Source: Flaccisagitta enflata
Taxonomy: Eukaryota; Chaetognatha; Sagittoidea; Aphragmophora
NCBI GenBank assembly: GCA_965153355.1
Contig: OZ231127.1
Coordinates: 1,674,001 to 1,738,000, forward strand
Reading direction: 5' to 3'
DNA: 64,000 nucleotides
Position numbers and translations under genes: made by a program. This document shows positions 10,266 to 19,589 of the stretch, in pieces (within the stretch, counting starts at the first letter, position 1; every line of letters starts with the position of its first letter). The notes under the pieces are model-generated. The model was not told the origin of the DNA, ran no database searches, and worked only from the letters and a program-made list of their open reading frames with translations.

Positions 10266-11060
10266 CTTTCTCCCCTCACACCGGCGCCATGATCTGGCCT
10301 TTTGATTTGGATGACTTCAAGGGATCTTTCTGCGGGCAGGGCAAATACCCTCTTCTTACCGCCGTTGTCGATGTTCTCAATAGCAAAGTCCCTACGCCTA
10401 GCACTACCAAGTATACCGGCTGCGTTTCGGTCCCTTACACCAGGCCCACTGCACCGCCAGAGCCCTCCATGTGTACTATATGAATTAAAAAAAAAGACGC
10501 ACTTTTGAATGGCTGATTGCGCCATTGAAAATCAAAAAACTAATTAAAATCTTAGACCATTTTGAAGCTCTTGAAAAACTCTTTCATTTGGCGCCAATCT
10601 GGTATCTCTATCTTTTTTCGTCTAGAAATGGCACCAGTTTGAGTAAAAATGTACCCAAATTTGTTTTTGCAGTTCCTTTGAAAAAGATGCAACTCAGCAA
10701 AATGGTGTTTCACTTTAGAGAGCTCTAGCTCCTAAACCGTTAGAGATACAGATCTGGGATTGGTCTAGAATGAAAGATAATTTGAAAATCTTCAAAACTA
10801 CTTTCTCTAAAAGAATTTTTCAACACTTTTTAAGTCAGTTTTATCAGCAAATGAAAAGGTGCGTCTTTTTTTTGAATTCATGTAGTACCACGGCTGGCCA
10901 GGTTTTTGCCGTCCGGGGTGACTGCACTGTTTTCCGGCAGTGCACGGGCGCAGGCCGCTTTGTAGAAAGCCCCTGCCCCCCACCACTCTTGTTCAACCCC
11001 AACTCCAGCAATTGCGATTGGCCCGCTTATGTCATCAAAGTCCGCGAAGACTGCGCGTAA
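10266..11060 (+). pseudogene. Broken duplicate of the chitinase last exon (GH18 end, linker, CBM14)
   Basis: Segment 10283-10475 encodes [32 protein letters not shown] and a Pro/Thr linker, matching the last exon of the gene at 8148-8552. A 410-bp foldback element then interrupts the frame, and 10888-11060 resumes with TTAGQVFAVRGDCTVFRQC through NCDWPAYVIKVREDC and a stop. Ignoring the insert, the frame is intact across the junction and all six CBM14 cysteines are present. There is no AG dinucleotide between 10219 and 10317, so the splice acceptor seen before the parent exon is missing. The 3' flank (TTGAATCGCAGCTATTGGAGG, GATGTGGTATGAAGATTGTAAT) also matches the parent's 3' region, which indicates a DNA-level duplication. 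Upstream exons were not found. Confidence 0.75.
10476..10885. mobile_element. 410-bp TA-flanked foldback element inside the chitinase duplicate
   Basis: Left end CTATATGAATTAAAAAAAAA followed by GACGCAC; right end GTGCGTC then TTTTTTTTGAATTCATGTAG. These are inverted repeats. TA stands on both sides (10474-10475 and 10886-10887). Removing the element and one TA restores an unbroken reading frame across the CBM14 start. Interior sequence (GAGAGCTCTAGCTCCTAAAC, AGATCTGGGATTGGTCT) recurs at 14615-14680. No transposase. Confidence 0.85.
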
Positions 11061-11739
11061 ATTTGGACATTTATGAATTTTGACTAAACGACATTTATGA
11101 ATTTTGACTAAACGAACGGATATTTGGACAGAGGCGCACGGATTTGAATCGCAGCTATTGGAGGAAAAAAAATTATGTCCTCAATGTTGAGGATTCATCA
11201 CAGCTCTTAGATGTCTCATTAGAAATCAGCCTGATCACAAACTTTATCTCTTGGAAAGATTCAAACGATCACGCGCGGATTTCAAATCTCAAGAATCATA
11301 AATTTGGTACGGAGCTATTTGTGCACTTATCAGAGTTTTGGGCGAAAAAAAAGAAGGATCTTGAAATATTCTTTTTGATTCTTGATGTGGTATGAAGATT
11401 GTAATTTTACACCACTTTTCTGATTTCGTTTTCAGCTTAGTTACACAGACGCTATCCCTCTTTGTCCGTCTTTTTCTCTCTCTGTCTCTCTCTGTCTCTC
11501 CCTCTGTGTCCGTCTCTCTGTCTCTCTCTCTGTCACTCTCTCTGCCTCTCTCTCTGTCTCTCTCTCTGTCTATCGAATTGCCCTTAACAAATATCATCAT
11601 TTGATGCAAGGTGACTTATCCCAACTTCAAAGCTGTGAAGCAACTCAGCCATGAGTTCTGCACGGCGTTTGTGACATTCCTGGAAATTCTCAGATATAGG
11701 TGGTGTTTATACTGACGACAAGAATCTCGATTGTTTCAG

Positions 11740-11948
11740 TGAAACGCGATTTCAGCGTGAATACATATTCATGAATTTCAACCATCCCATGAGGGAGTGA
11801 GCGAAATGAGTGAGCAAGCCTGTGACTGGAGCGAGCGAGCAAAGAGAGCGTAGCGCTGCGGAGCAAGTGAGTGGAGTGAGCGGTGCAAGCGAACGAACTT
11901 TGCGATCAACCAAGTGGCGTTCAAAACGGGATTGTCTGTGACTAGAAA
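11740..11948 (-). mobile_element. Family C element, reversed
   Basis: Reverse-oriented copy, read on the + strand as GAAACGCGATTTCAGCGTGAA, CATCCCATGAGGGAGTGAGC, then GGGATTGTCTGTGACTAGAAACCC. Its outer end adjoins a second copy in the opposite orientation (11949-12632). Confidence 0.65.
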
Positions 11949-12632
11949 CCCACTGAGTCACTGGCTATGTTCATTCGCTTGCACCTCTCACTCCGCTCAC
12001 TTGCTCTGCAGGGCTCCGCTGCACTGTGCTGCGCTTGCTTTACAGTCAGTGGACAAAACAAAATAGGTAGAGAGCACACTCGGTTGGCTTTGATCCAACT
12101 TATTATTATTAAACAGCAGGCTGTAAACAACAACTGGTTGTGAAAATTACAGCCGGCTGTCATCTTACAAAGTCGGCAAAAATCTAACCTTAATAGAATA
12201 GAACATGACTAGCATATTCATAATCCTGATGAAATGCTGAGAAGTTTGATATGTCACACTTAGCACTTTTTATAAACAATAATCTATAAACAGTATATTA
12301 TAACTTTATTAAACATTGATAAACAATTTCTATTTTTATTTGAAAATATATGCTATGACATATCAAACTTGTCAGAATTTCACCAGGATTATAAACTGTT
12401 GTTTATAGCCTGCTGTTTGATAACAGTAGGTTGGATCAAAGTCAACAGAGTGAGCTCTCTACCTATTTTGTTTTGTCCACTGACTGTTTACTCGCTCACT
12501 CCATTCACGGGCTAGCTCATACACTTCCCTCATTGCCTCATGGGACAGTTGAAATTCATGAATATGTGTTCAAGCTGTAAACGCGTTCATCGGGAACTAA
12601 CACGTTTTTGGTCGTCACTAGGAACACGCCCC
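11949..12632 (+). mobile_element. Family C element split by a nested insertion
   Basis: 11949-12038 and 12491-12632 together reproduce the family C interior (GCTCACTTGCTCTGC ... GACAGTTGAAATTCATGAAT ... GTAAACGCGTTCATCGGG) and the end CACTAGGAACACGCCCC. The 444-bp insert between them is a different element. Confidence 0.7.
12043..12486. mobile_element. 444-bp inverted-repeat element nested in family C
   Basis: Ends CAGTCAGTGGACAAAACAAA and its complement. The inverted repeats extend further in (ATAGGTAGAGAG / CTCTCTACCTAT). TTTA is duplicated exactly on both sides (12039-12042 and 12487-12490). The interior is an imperfect palindrome (CAGCAGGCTGTAAACAACA / GTTGTTTATAGCCTGCTG). No ORF. A clean example of insertion of one repeat into another. 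Confidence 0.85.
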
Positions 12633-12763
12633 GAGTTGTGGTTAATGTGGTTAAGGTTCGTGGAAAATCGAGAAAATTGACACACTGACTTCAAAGCTGA
12701 AATGTCAAATGAAAAGAAGGCGTTGCCAACATTCAATGACATTACATCTAATGGAGGTCATTT

Positions 12764-13135
<372 letters not shown>

Positions 13136-13194
13136 ACATAGACAGAGTGACAGCAAACCAACTAAACTAAGAAGCGAAAGAACAAGGCCAATTT

Positions 13195-13368
13195 ATGGCC
13201 AATAAGTGCGCCTCGCTGATTAATATAAGAAAATGCCCGCCTATAAGGCATACAACTTACTGTCCCATCAGAGATTTTGTAATTATTTCTTTTTTACGAA
13301 AAGGCAGCTTCACTTTAAGGCATATTCTTGCTCAGTCCCTTGACATGCACTCTATCTAAGCTCAACTG
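13195..13368. mobile_element. Short Tigger/pogo-like MITE (end TCAACTGTA), truncated
   Basis: Ends GCTCAACTG followed by TA. The body (CCTATAAGGCATACAACTTACTGTCCC, GGCAGCTTCACTTTAAGGCA) matches the reversed copy at 45296-45466 and a copy at 20140-20290. The left end is lost. CAGTTGA ends with TA target sites are typical of pogo/Tigger non-autonomous elements. Confidence 0.6.
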
Positions 13369-13523
13369 TACTAGAAAAACAAGTCATCCAAGGATCGCAC
13401 ATGGTCAGCGGTATCCGATGCCCCGCTTGGAGTGATAGCTAAAGAAGTGAGAGCAGGGCATTGGCCCCAGAGGGACAATGTCCTGTAGGACACAGGCGTG
13501 ATTTTCCATAACAGGTGTTTGAA

Positions 13524-13727
13524 AAAACAAGGCCAGATACACGGCTACGGAAGTCGCATGTGGGTGGGCAGGGGCCATATTTGAGGTCACCAGACCATTT
13601 GGGCAAGAGCAGTAAGGTCAAAGAAATAAAATCATAAAAAAAAATAAAGTGTGACCAACCGACCAACCGACCAACCAACCGACCGACCGACAAAGCGGGT
13701 CGTAGAGTCGCGTGCACGCAACTAAAA
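13524..13727 (+). mobile_element. Family B element, short form
   Basis: Starts ACAAGGCCAGATACACGGCTAC, followed by GTGGGTGGGCAGGGGCC, then a (GACCAACC)n tract, and ends GGGTCGTAGAGTCGCGTGCACGCAACTAAAAA. The terminal palindrome is one mismatch from perfect. No ORF. Confidence 0.75.
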
Positions 13728-13921
13728 AGTGAGTCTGTAACGAGAGAAGCAAGAAATGTGCAGTTTTTTTTAGGTGCCTAGATCTTTGTTTCCAGAATAT
13801 AGTTTTTAAAGATTTCTGTATTAGCACAGGTTTAAGTGTTCCTTTGCAAAGCCTAAAGAGAAGCTTTCATTAGGGAATTGGTTCATTTCTCCTGGTTTTG
13901 GCTGAAAGTTTTATTTGGGAA

Positions 13922-14085
13922 GTTTATAGTCGCGGACATGCGACTGTACACCTTGCCATGTCAGTCAGTAGGTCCGTCAGTTCATCCGTCCGTCTGTCCG
14001 TCACTTTTTTGAATTCCAAGCGGTTTTTGCAGTACTGCTCCTGCCCAACAGTCCGCGACTGGATTGCTGTGTATCAGGCCTTGTC
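13922..14085 (-). mobile_element. Family B element, reversed short form
   Basis: Read on the + strand: TAGTCGCGGACATGCGACTG, CACCTTGCCATGTCAGTCAG, a CCGTCCGTCTGTCCGTC tract, CTCCTGCCCAACAGTCCGCG and a GTGTATCAGGCCTTGT end. Same layout as 55978-56130. Confidence 0.7.
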
Positions 14086-14373
14086 CACCTTGATTTACCT
14101 GGAAGTCTTCATTGCTCTAACAAAAAATCATATGCCAAAATGTCAAACAGATAGACCTCTATCAAATGGTACGTTTTTGCATCTTTATGCTATATGCTCC
14201 ATAGCGGGCGTATTCAATGGAAAACCTTACACTTTTTATTGGAACACCCAATATGTCCTGAGAGGGCATATTTGAGGCCTTTGGAGCAATTTGCCATGAT
14301 ATTCAATGGGGGTTATGCATTTTTTCCAATTCCTCATCAATTTTCCATGTTATTCAAATGGAAGTTTGCTTTT

Positions 14374-15007
14374 TAACCATGGCAAAATAAAAAAAGAGAT
14401 GTCTAGTTTCGCTTATTTTTGCTGAGCTAAGGATATGAAATATAAAAAAATTCATGACCGTTTGAAAGATCTGCGAAAGATCTTTCAAACGCGACGTTGC
14501 TGGTAGTTCTAGCTTTATTCGTTTAGAAATGGCACCAGAATGAATAAAAACATTGCCATATTCAATTTTGCGATTCAACTGTATTCAAAAGGTTTTGAAA
14601 AGAAGTAGTTCACTTTGACGAGCTCTAACTTCTAAACAGTTTGAGTTACAGATCTGGGATTGGTTTTGAATGAAAGAAAATCTTTGAAAATCTTTGAAAA
14701 TCTTTGAAAATCTTTGAAAATACCTTAAAGAAAAAGTTCAAAAATATTTTTTTCTCTGTTCTTTTTTTTTTTTTTATGAACTAATAAAAAAAACCCAGCT
14801 TTTTCAACATGGCTTTTACAGTCTTGACCATCTACTCTTTATCCCTATGTCATTTCTTAACGAATAAAGCCACAACAACCAGCATAGTCCTATTTTGAAG
14901 ATCTTTTGAAGATCTTTAAAACCGTCATAAATTTTGCTATGTTTTTCTCATTGGATGAATGTGAAATATTGAAAAACAGATTGTCTCTTTTTTTTTGCCA
15001 TGGTTAT
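14374..15007. mobile_element. Foldback element nested in the family A copy
   Basis: Arms begin AACCATGGCAAAA and end with TTTTGCCATGGTT. Inner matching segments are AATTCATGACCGTTTGAAAGA / CTTTAAAACCGTCATAAATTT and GCTTTATTCGTTTAGAAATG / CATTTCTTAACGAATAAAGC. No coding region. Confidence 0.65.
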
Positions 15008-15316
15008 CAATTTCCCATGTTGTTCAATGGGAATTTTAGGCTTGAGAAGCCCCGGAGGGGACAGACAGATGAACGGACAGACAGACATACAGATGGATGT
15101 ATGGAAATTCACCCCTGTGTCCTACAGGACATCAGCCCTTTGGGGCCGCTGCCCAGAAAGGCCTTGGCCCAAGTCGCGTGCGGGTGGGCATTGACTAGAA
15201 AGGCTAACTGAGCATCTCTAATAAGTACTCACACACACCTTTGGAACTAGCTTTATTCTTTACCAACAACTGTTTTCTTTTGAATCATAACGTAGTGCAA
15301 CATCAACTATTGCTTT

Positions 15317-15778
15317 TTGGGCAGCGGCCCCAAAGGGGTCGATGCCCTATGCTTTCACACATATGGGGAATTTTCTCCACCTCCTCCTCCTTCTCCTTTG
15401 TACCCCCCCTCCCCCCAGCCTCGAGGCCCATATCTCAGTCTTGAGGCCCAAATCCTAACCTCAAGGCCCAAATCCCAACCCCAGACCAAATTCCAGCCTC
15501 AAGGGATTCGAGCCTCAGGACTGAGATTTGGGCCTTGAGGCTGGGGTATGGGCCTCAAGGCTGGGATATGGGCCTTGAGGCTGAGATATGGGCCTTGAGG
15601 CTGGGGGGAGGGGGGGGTTGCGGAGGAGGAGGAGGAGAAGGAGGGGAAAAATTCCCCATATGTGTGAAAGCATAGGTCATCGACCCCTTCGGGGCCGCTG
15701 CTCTGCTCCCCCCTTAGCTTCTACCACAACCTGATTAAGCAGGGCACGGGTACCGCTTACCATCTAACGCTTTTGCGA
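15317..15778 (+). mobile_element. Family A element, full copy
   Basis: GGGCAGCGGCCCCAAAGGGG opens it, and a reversed GC-rich module (CCCCTTCGGGGCCGCTGC) stands at 15682-15700. Between them are GCTTTCACACATATGGGGAA and its complement, and a minisatellite of CTTGAGGCTGGGATATGGGC units in both orientations, so most of the element can fold on itself. It ends GGGTACCGCTTACCATCTAA followed by CGCTTTTGCGACT. Same outer end as 18968-19580 and 41636-42125. Confidence 0.75.
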
Positions 15779-15779
15779 C

Positions 15780-16839
15780 TATTATGACTGCATATCCACA
15801 CTCGCGAACATGAGGGCGACTTTTACAAACTATCTCACTATGAATCATTGAAACTAATCCCGTTAACACCCGGAGGAGTACTGATTACAAACTACAGTGA
15901 TGGAATGAAAACTGCTTATTTGTTGAATACTTACAATTTTTTTAAGGAGTCACATTCCCCAGTACTTCATTTCTCTTGATAACAGCAAATTTTTCCGGAA
16001 TCGGCGGGCCAGCAATGATAGATATGTTCACACTTTGAGTTTTTCACTAATTCACATTCATGCATCTAATGATAGGTGACTTTGTATTTCTTTTTAACAT
16101 TATAATCTTTAGAAATAGTACTTTATCATTCAATTATGAGATATATCATTATATTTAGGTTTAAAATCAATGTTACAGGGTGCAAACATATTAATCATTG
16201 ATGGTATGGTTCTTACAGTTGCCATAAACGAGAGAAGATAATGTAATGGGCATGTGATAAAATCGCGAATTTTTTCGATTATCACAATTACAAATTATTA
16301 GGAGATCTATAAAAGGGCTCCCATCGAACATTTCTTTGACATCAAGCAAATCATGCGCAAATATTACATAGGGTTTAGTTGACGGTCAGAGATAGTTCTC
16401 TCAAAATTTTTTGCAACTTCGCTCTGTCTGGGATGGCTCATCATCAGCTGCTATCAATGAAAAGAGACTAATAGACAAATTTAAGGGGGAAGGAATGGGA
16501 GACAGTAAGGAAGACATTGGGAGAGACATTTTGGGGGAAGGAAAAGAGAGACAATAAGTGAGACAAAGAGAAAGAGGAAGAAAGTGCATACAGTGGTAAC
16601 CCAACTTTTCAGTATCGGTTTTAAAAGCATTTCTGATGTAAGAGGCAAGGTCAAAAGGCCCCGAAATTTCTTACGCTTTGCAAGTAATTTTGTAATTTGT
16701 AAGCTTTAAATTTTGTAATTTTGTAAGCTTTTAAAAAATCAGATAAAAGATTACTAAATATAGTGAACCGTTCTAAATAAGCTTTAAAAAAATCAGATAA
16801 AAGATTACTAAATATAGTGAACTGTTCTAAATAACGACA
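15780..16839. other. No gene seen
   Basis: AT-rich single-copy-looking sequence, with a direct repeat of AAAAAATCAGATAAAAGATTACTAAATATAGTGAACYG (16734-16771 and 16789-16823). Nothing else supported. Confidence 0.5.
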
Positions 16840-16841
16840 TA

Positions 16842-17061
16842 CTATCTTGCTAATAAGTATATCAACATCTGACAAAAAGCATCAACTTTGGAAGAGTACT
16901 GCTCCTAAACGAATAAAGCTACATTTACCAGATTGGTCGCATTTTAAACAAATATTTAAAATGAAACCAATCTGGTAATTGTAGCTTTATTCGTTTAGGA
17001 GCAGTACTCTTCCAAAGTTGATGCTTCTTTTCAGATGTTGATATATTTATTGGCAAGATAG
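16842..17061. mobile_element. 220-bp TA-flanked palindromic MITE, copy 1
   Basis: The arms CTATCTTGCTAATAAGTATA and its complement are near the ends, and almost the whole element is an inverted repeat (CATCAACTTTGGAAGAGTAC / GTACTCTTCCAAAGTTGATG; ACCAGATTGGT / ACCAATCTGGT). TA flanks both ends (16840-16841, 17062-17063). Copy 2 is at 37444-37669. Confidence 0.88.
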
Positions 17062-17269
17062 TACAATGGGAACCCGATATTTGTTGAATTTGGGTTGTTA
17101 AATCTGAATGTTGTTAAATCAAAATTCCAATTTTCTATGGTTATCTGATTCAAATTTGTTTTAAACAAGGCTGTGTAGCTTAGCAAGGATCTACTATGGA
17201 TTGTTATAATGATAAGCCAAATGATCAATTGGCCAAAAAATTGACAGACAAGCAGAACGTCAAACATTT

Positions 17270-17600
17270 AAGAATGATTACCAGTAATGGCGGCGATTGT
17301 CCTGTGGAAAAAAGTTGTAAATGTTGGCCACTCTTCAACAAGCTTTTGTCCTCGGTCACTGTAACATTCTTTATCATTTTATATGTGTTTCTGATTGATC
17401 ATCTATCAGTTTTTTCATCTATCTGTTTTTTCATCTCTCTGCCTTTCAACTATCCTCCTCTAACGGCAACTGTCATCACAGGGAAAACTTCACAAAGCTA
17501 AATAAGCTAAATGAGCTAACTGAGCTATATGAGCTAGAATATGTAAAAGCAACCTAACAGATGAGCAGCTAAGCTCAAACAGATGCTTTCTTTTATTTGA
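17270..17600 (-). repeat. Reversed relative of the 9480-10060 repeat
   Basis: TTACCAGTAATGGCGGCGAT, AGTTGTAAATGTTGGCCACT, then AGCTAAATAAGCTAAATGAGC. These are the complement of motifs at 9990-10060 and 9560-9740. Non-coding. Confidence 0.55.
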
Positions 17601-17681
17601 ATGGCTGGACATGCATTAATATACTTCTCTACTTAAAATATAAAAAAATTCAATCAGAAATTTTTGTAAAAAATAATTTAA

Positions 17682-17937
17682 CAACGCCAACACCTTGCAG
17701 TTGTGTGTGGTTGTTAAGATCATAAGACCAAAAGACTAAAAGACTAAAAGACTAAACAACCAACAGACTAAAAGACTAAAAGACCAAAAGAATAAATGTA
17801 AATTGTCTTAAAATTACTTTAAATGACTTAAAATGACTTAAAATAATGTAAAACGACAAAAAAAAGCTAATGAAAGCTAAGCGTGTTGGACCAACCAACC
17901 AACAGATGGACAGAGTGGGTCATAGAGTTGCGTGCAT
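17682..17937 (+). mobile_element. Family B element with AAAAGACTAAAAGACT array
   Basis: CGCCAACACCTTGCAGTTGT start, then repeats of ACTAAAAGACTAAAAG and of AAATGACTTAAAATGACTTA, then GTTGGACCAACCAACCAACAG and the end GAGTGGGTCATAGAGTTGCG. The centre is a copy-specific tandem array, as in the other long family B copies. Confidence 0.65.
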
Positions 17938-17939
17938 GA

Positions 17940-18700
17940 AAGAGAATTATCAAATTTACTTATCTTATCAGTTTTGTTGGAGGGCAATTTTACTCAATCG
18001 AGAGTAGGAGTTACCTCATAAGAAAATGAAAACCATGTGTCTCTGGAATATGTCCCGTGAAGATATTAACGTTAAAATGATTTGGGACTCATAACACACA
18101 CAAAAAAAACCCTAGTTATATTCAACATTGTTGTCTCCTACCTCTTGTTTTATGTACTTGTGTTCTTATGTGACTGACTTTTTTTCCTAAGTTTATTCTC
18201 AAGAAAGGGTTTAAAGCCTTCATGAAAATTTGAATTTGAGAAAAATTATAAATTCAATGCCACTAAATTGTAGAATCATCCAGGGGACTCAAAAATAGCG
18301 TCTTCAAATCAGGTTTGGATATTAAATCAGGTGTTGATGTATCAGGTAAAATTAATATCACAAAAGCCTGTAAAGATCTAGGACCAAAGAAACATGGCTG
18401 TTAAATCCGAAATGTCCTCAAATCAGGTGGCAATAAGGTGGTAGCCCACTGTACTTTTTAGGTCTCAAGAAGGTTTTAACCTGATACAAAGGTAATTTCA
18501 TTCATTAAAATAAAGAAGTAGGTTTTAACAAACCTACATTTTACAAACCTACATTAAAAAGAAAACTGTTTAAAAACTGTTCTTGGAAAATCAAGAGAGT
18601 AAATTGTGAATTTTTTTATTCATGGACCATTTCTAACAGAAGTGCAAATGTCTATTCTATGTATGATACTAAAAGTAATCATTCTGCAACAAGCCTGATT
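17940..18700. other. No gene seen
   Basis: AT-rich intergenic sequence with several short direct repeats (AAATCAGGT three times at 18318-18440). No ORF, RNA or transposon end supported. Confidence 0.5.
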
Positions 18701-18714
18701 AGGCGCTAATCATG

Positions 18715-18920
18715 TAAGATATACGGACAGACGACTTGTGACAGCTGCAGGGTCTCGGAATGCGCCCAAAAACGCTTTAGAATGATGCCAATATTGAAAA
18801 TTGCCGATTTTCAATGTTTTTGGAGAAGGTGTGACGGACATGCAGATGGTCTGGACAGACCGATGGACCAACAGATGGATGGAAGGACAAACCCTCTTGT
18901 AGAGATGCAAGGATGCATCT
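18715..18920 (+). mobile_element. Family B variant with AGATGC...GCATCT terminal hairpin
   Basis: Tract of GGACAGACCGATGGACC and AACAGATGGATGGAAGGAC, then AGAGATGCAAGGATGCATCTAAAAA. The hairpin followed by TAAAAA takes the position of GTCGCG...CGCGACTAAAAA in standard copies. A second copy of this variant end is at 53100-53150. Confidence 0.5.
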
Positions 18921-18967
18921 AAAAAGAATGGGGAACTTGATAGAACAACATTCTAATGAGAGACAAA

Positions 18968-19580
18968 ATAGTCGCAAAAGCGTTAGATGGTCAGCGGTAC
19001 CCGTTGCCCCTTTGTGAGTGTATATGGGTGTGAAGTAGTTAGAGGGGCAGCGGCCCCGAAGGAGCCGGTGACCTATGCTGTTTTTATTTGAGCCTAAGGC
19101 TGGGATTGGGGCCTCGAGGCTGGTATTTGAGCCTTGAGGCTGGGATTTGAGCCTCAAGGCTTGGATTTGAGCCTAAAGGCTGGGATTTGAGCTTCGAGGC
19201 TGGGATTTGAGCCTCAGGGCTAGAATTTGGGCCTAGAGACTAGGATTTGAGCCTCGAGGCTGGGATTTGAGCGTCAAGGCTGGGATTTTAGCCTCAAGGC
19301 TAGGAATAGGATTTGAGCCTCAAGGCTGGGATTTGAGCCTCAAGACTGCGATTTGAGCCTGGAGACTGCAATTTGAGGCTCAAGGCTGGGATCTGAGCCT
19401 CAAGGCTAGGATTTGAGCCTCAAGGCTGGGATTTGAACTTTGAGGCTGGGATTTGAGCCTTGAGGCTAGGATTTGGGCCTTGAGGGGGGGGTACGGAGAA
19501 GGAGGAGGAGAAGAAGGAGAAATCTCCCCTGTGTGAAAGCAAAGGTCATCGGCCCCTTCGGAGCCACTGCCCAAAAAGCA
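18968..19580 (-). mobile_element. Family A element, full copy, reversed
   Basis: Begins AGTCGCAAAAGCGTTAGATGG, TCAGCGGTACCCGTTGCCCC, then GGGGCAGCGGCCCCGAAGGAG. A ~20-bp minisatellite (CTGGGATTTGAGCCTCAAGG type, about 17 units, 19080-19480) follows, then CCCTGTGTGAAAGCAAAGGTC and the mirrored module CCCCTTCGGAGCCACTGCCC. Confidence 0.75.
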
Positions 19581-19589
19581 GGTCCCGTA

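Larger units (their letters stand above)
13377..15175. mobile_element. Family A composite element with nested insertions
   Basis: The left end AACAAGTCATCCAAGGATCG, ATGGTCAGCGGTATCCGATG and the GGCCCCAGAGGGACAATGTC module match the complete copy at 32685-33232. The right end (AAATTCACCCCTGTGTCCTAC, AGCCCTTTGGGGCCGCTGCC) is at 15107-15165. Between them are internal units (CCATGTTATTCAA at 14344, CCATGTTGTTCAATGGG at 15015), two family B copies (13524-13727 and 13922-14085) and a foldback (14374-15007). The assignment of both ends to one original insertion is inference. Confidence 0.55.
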
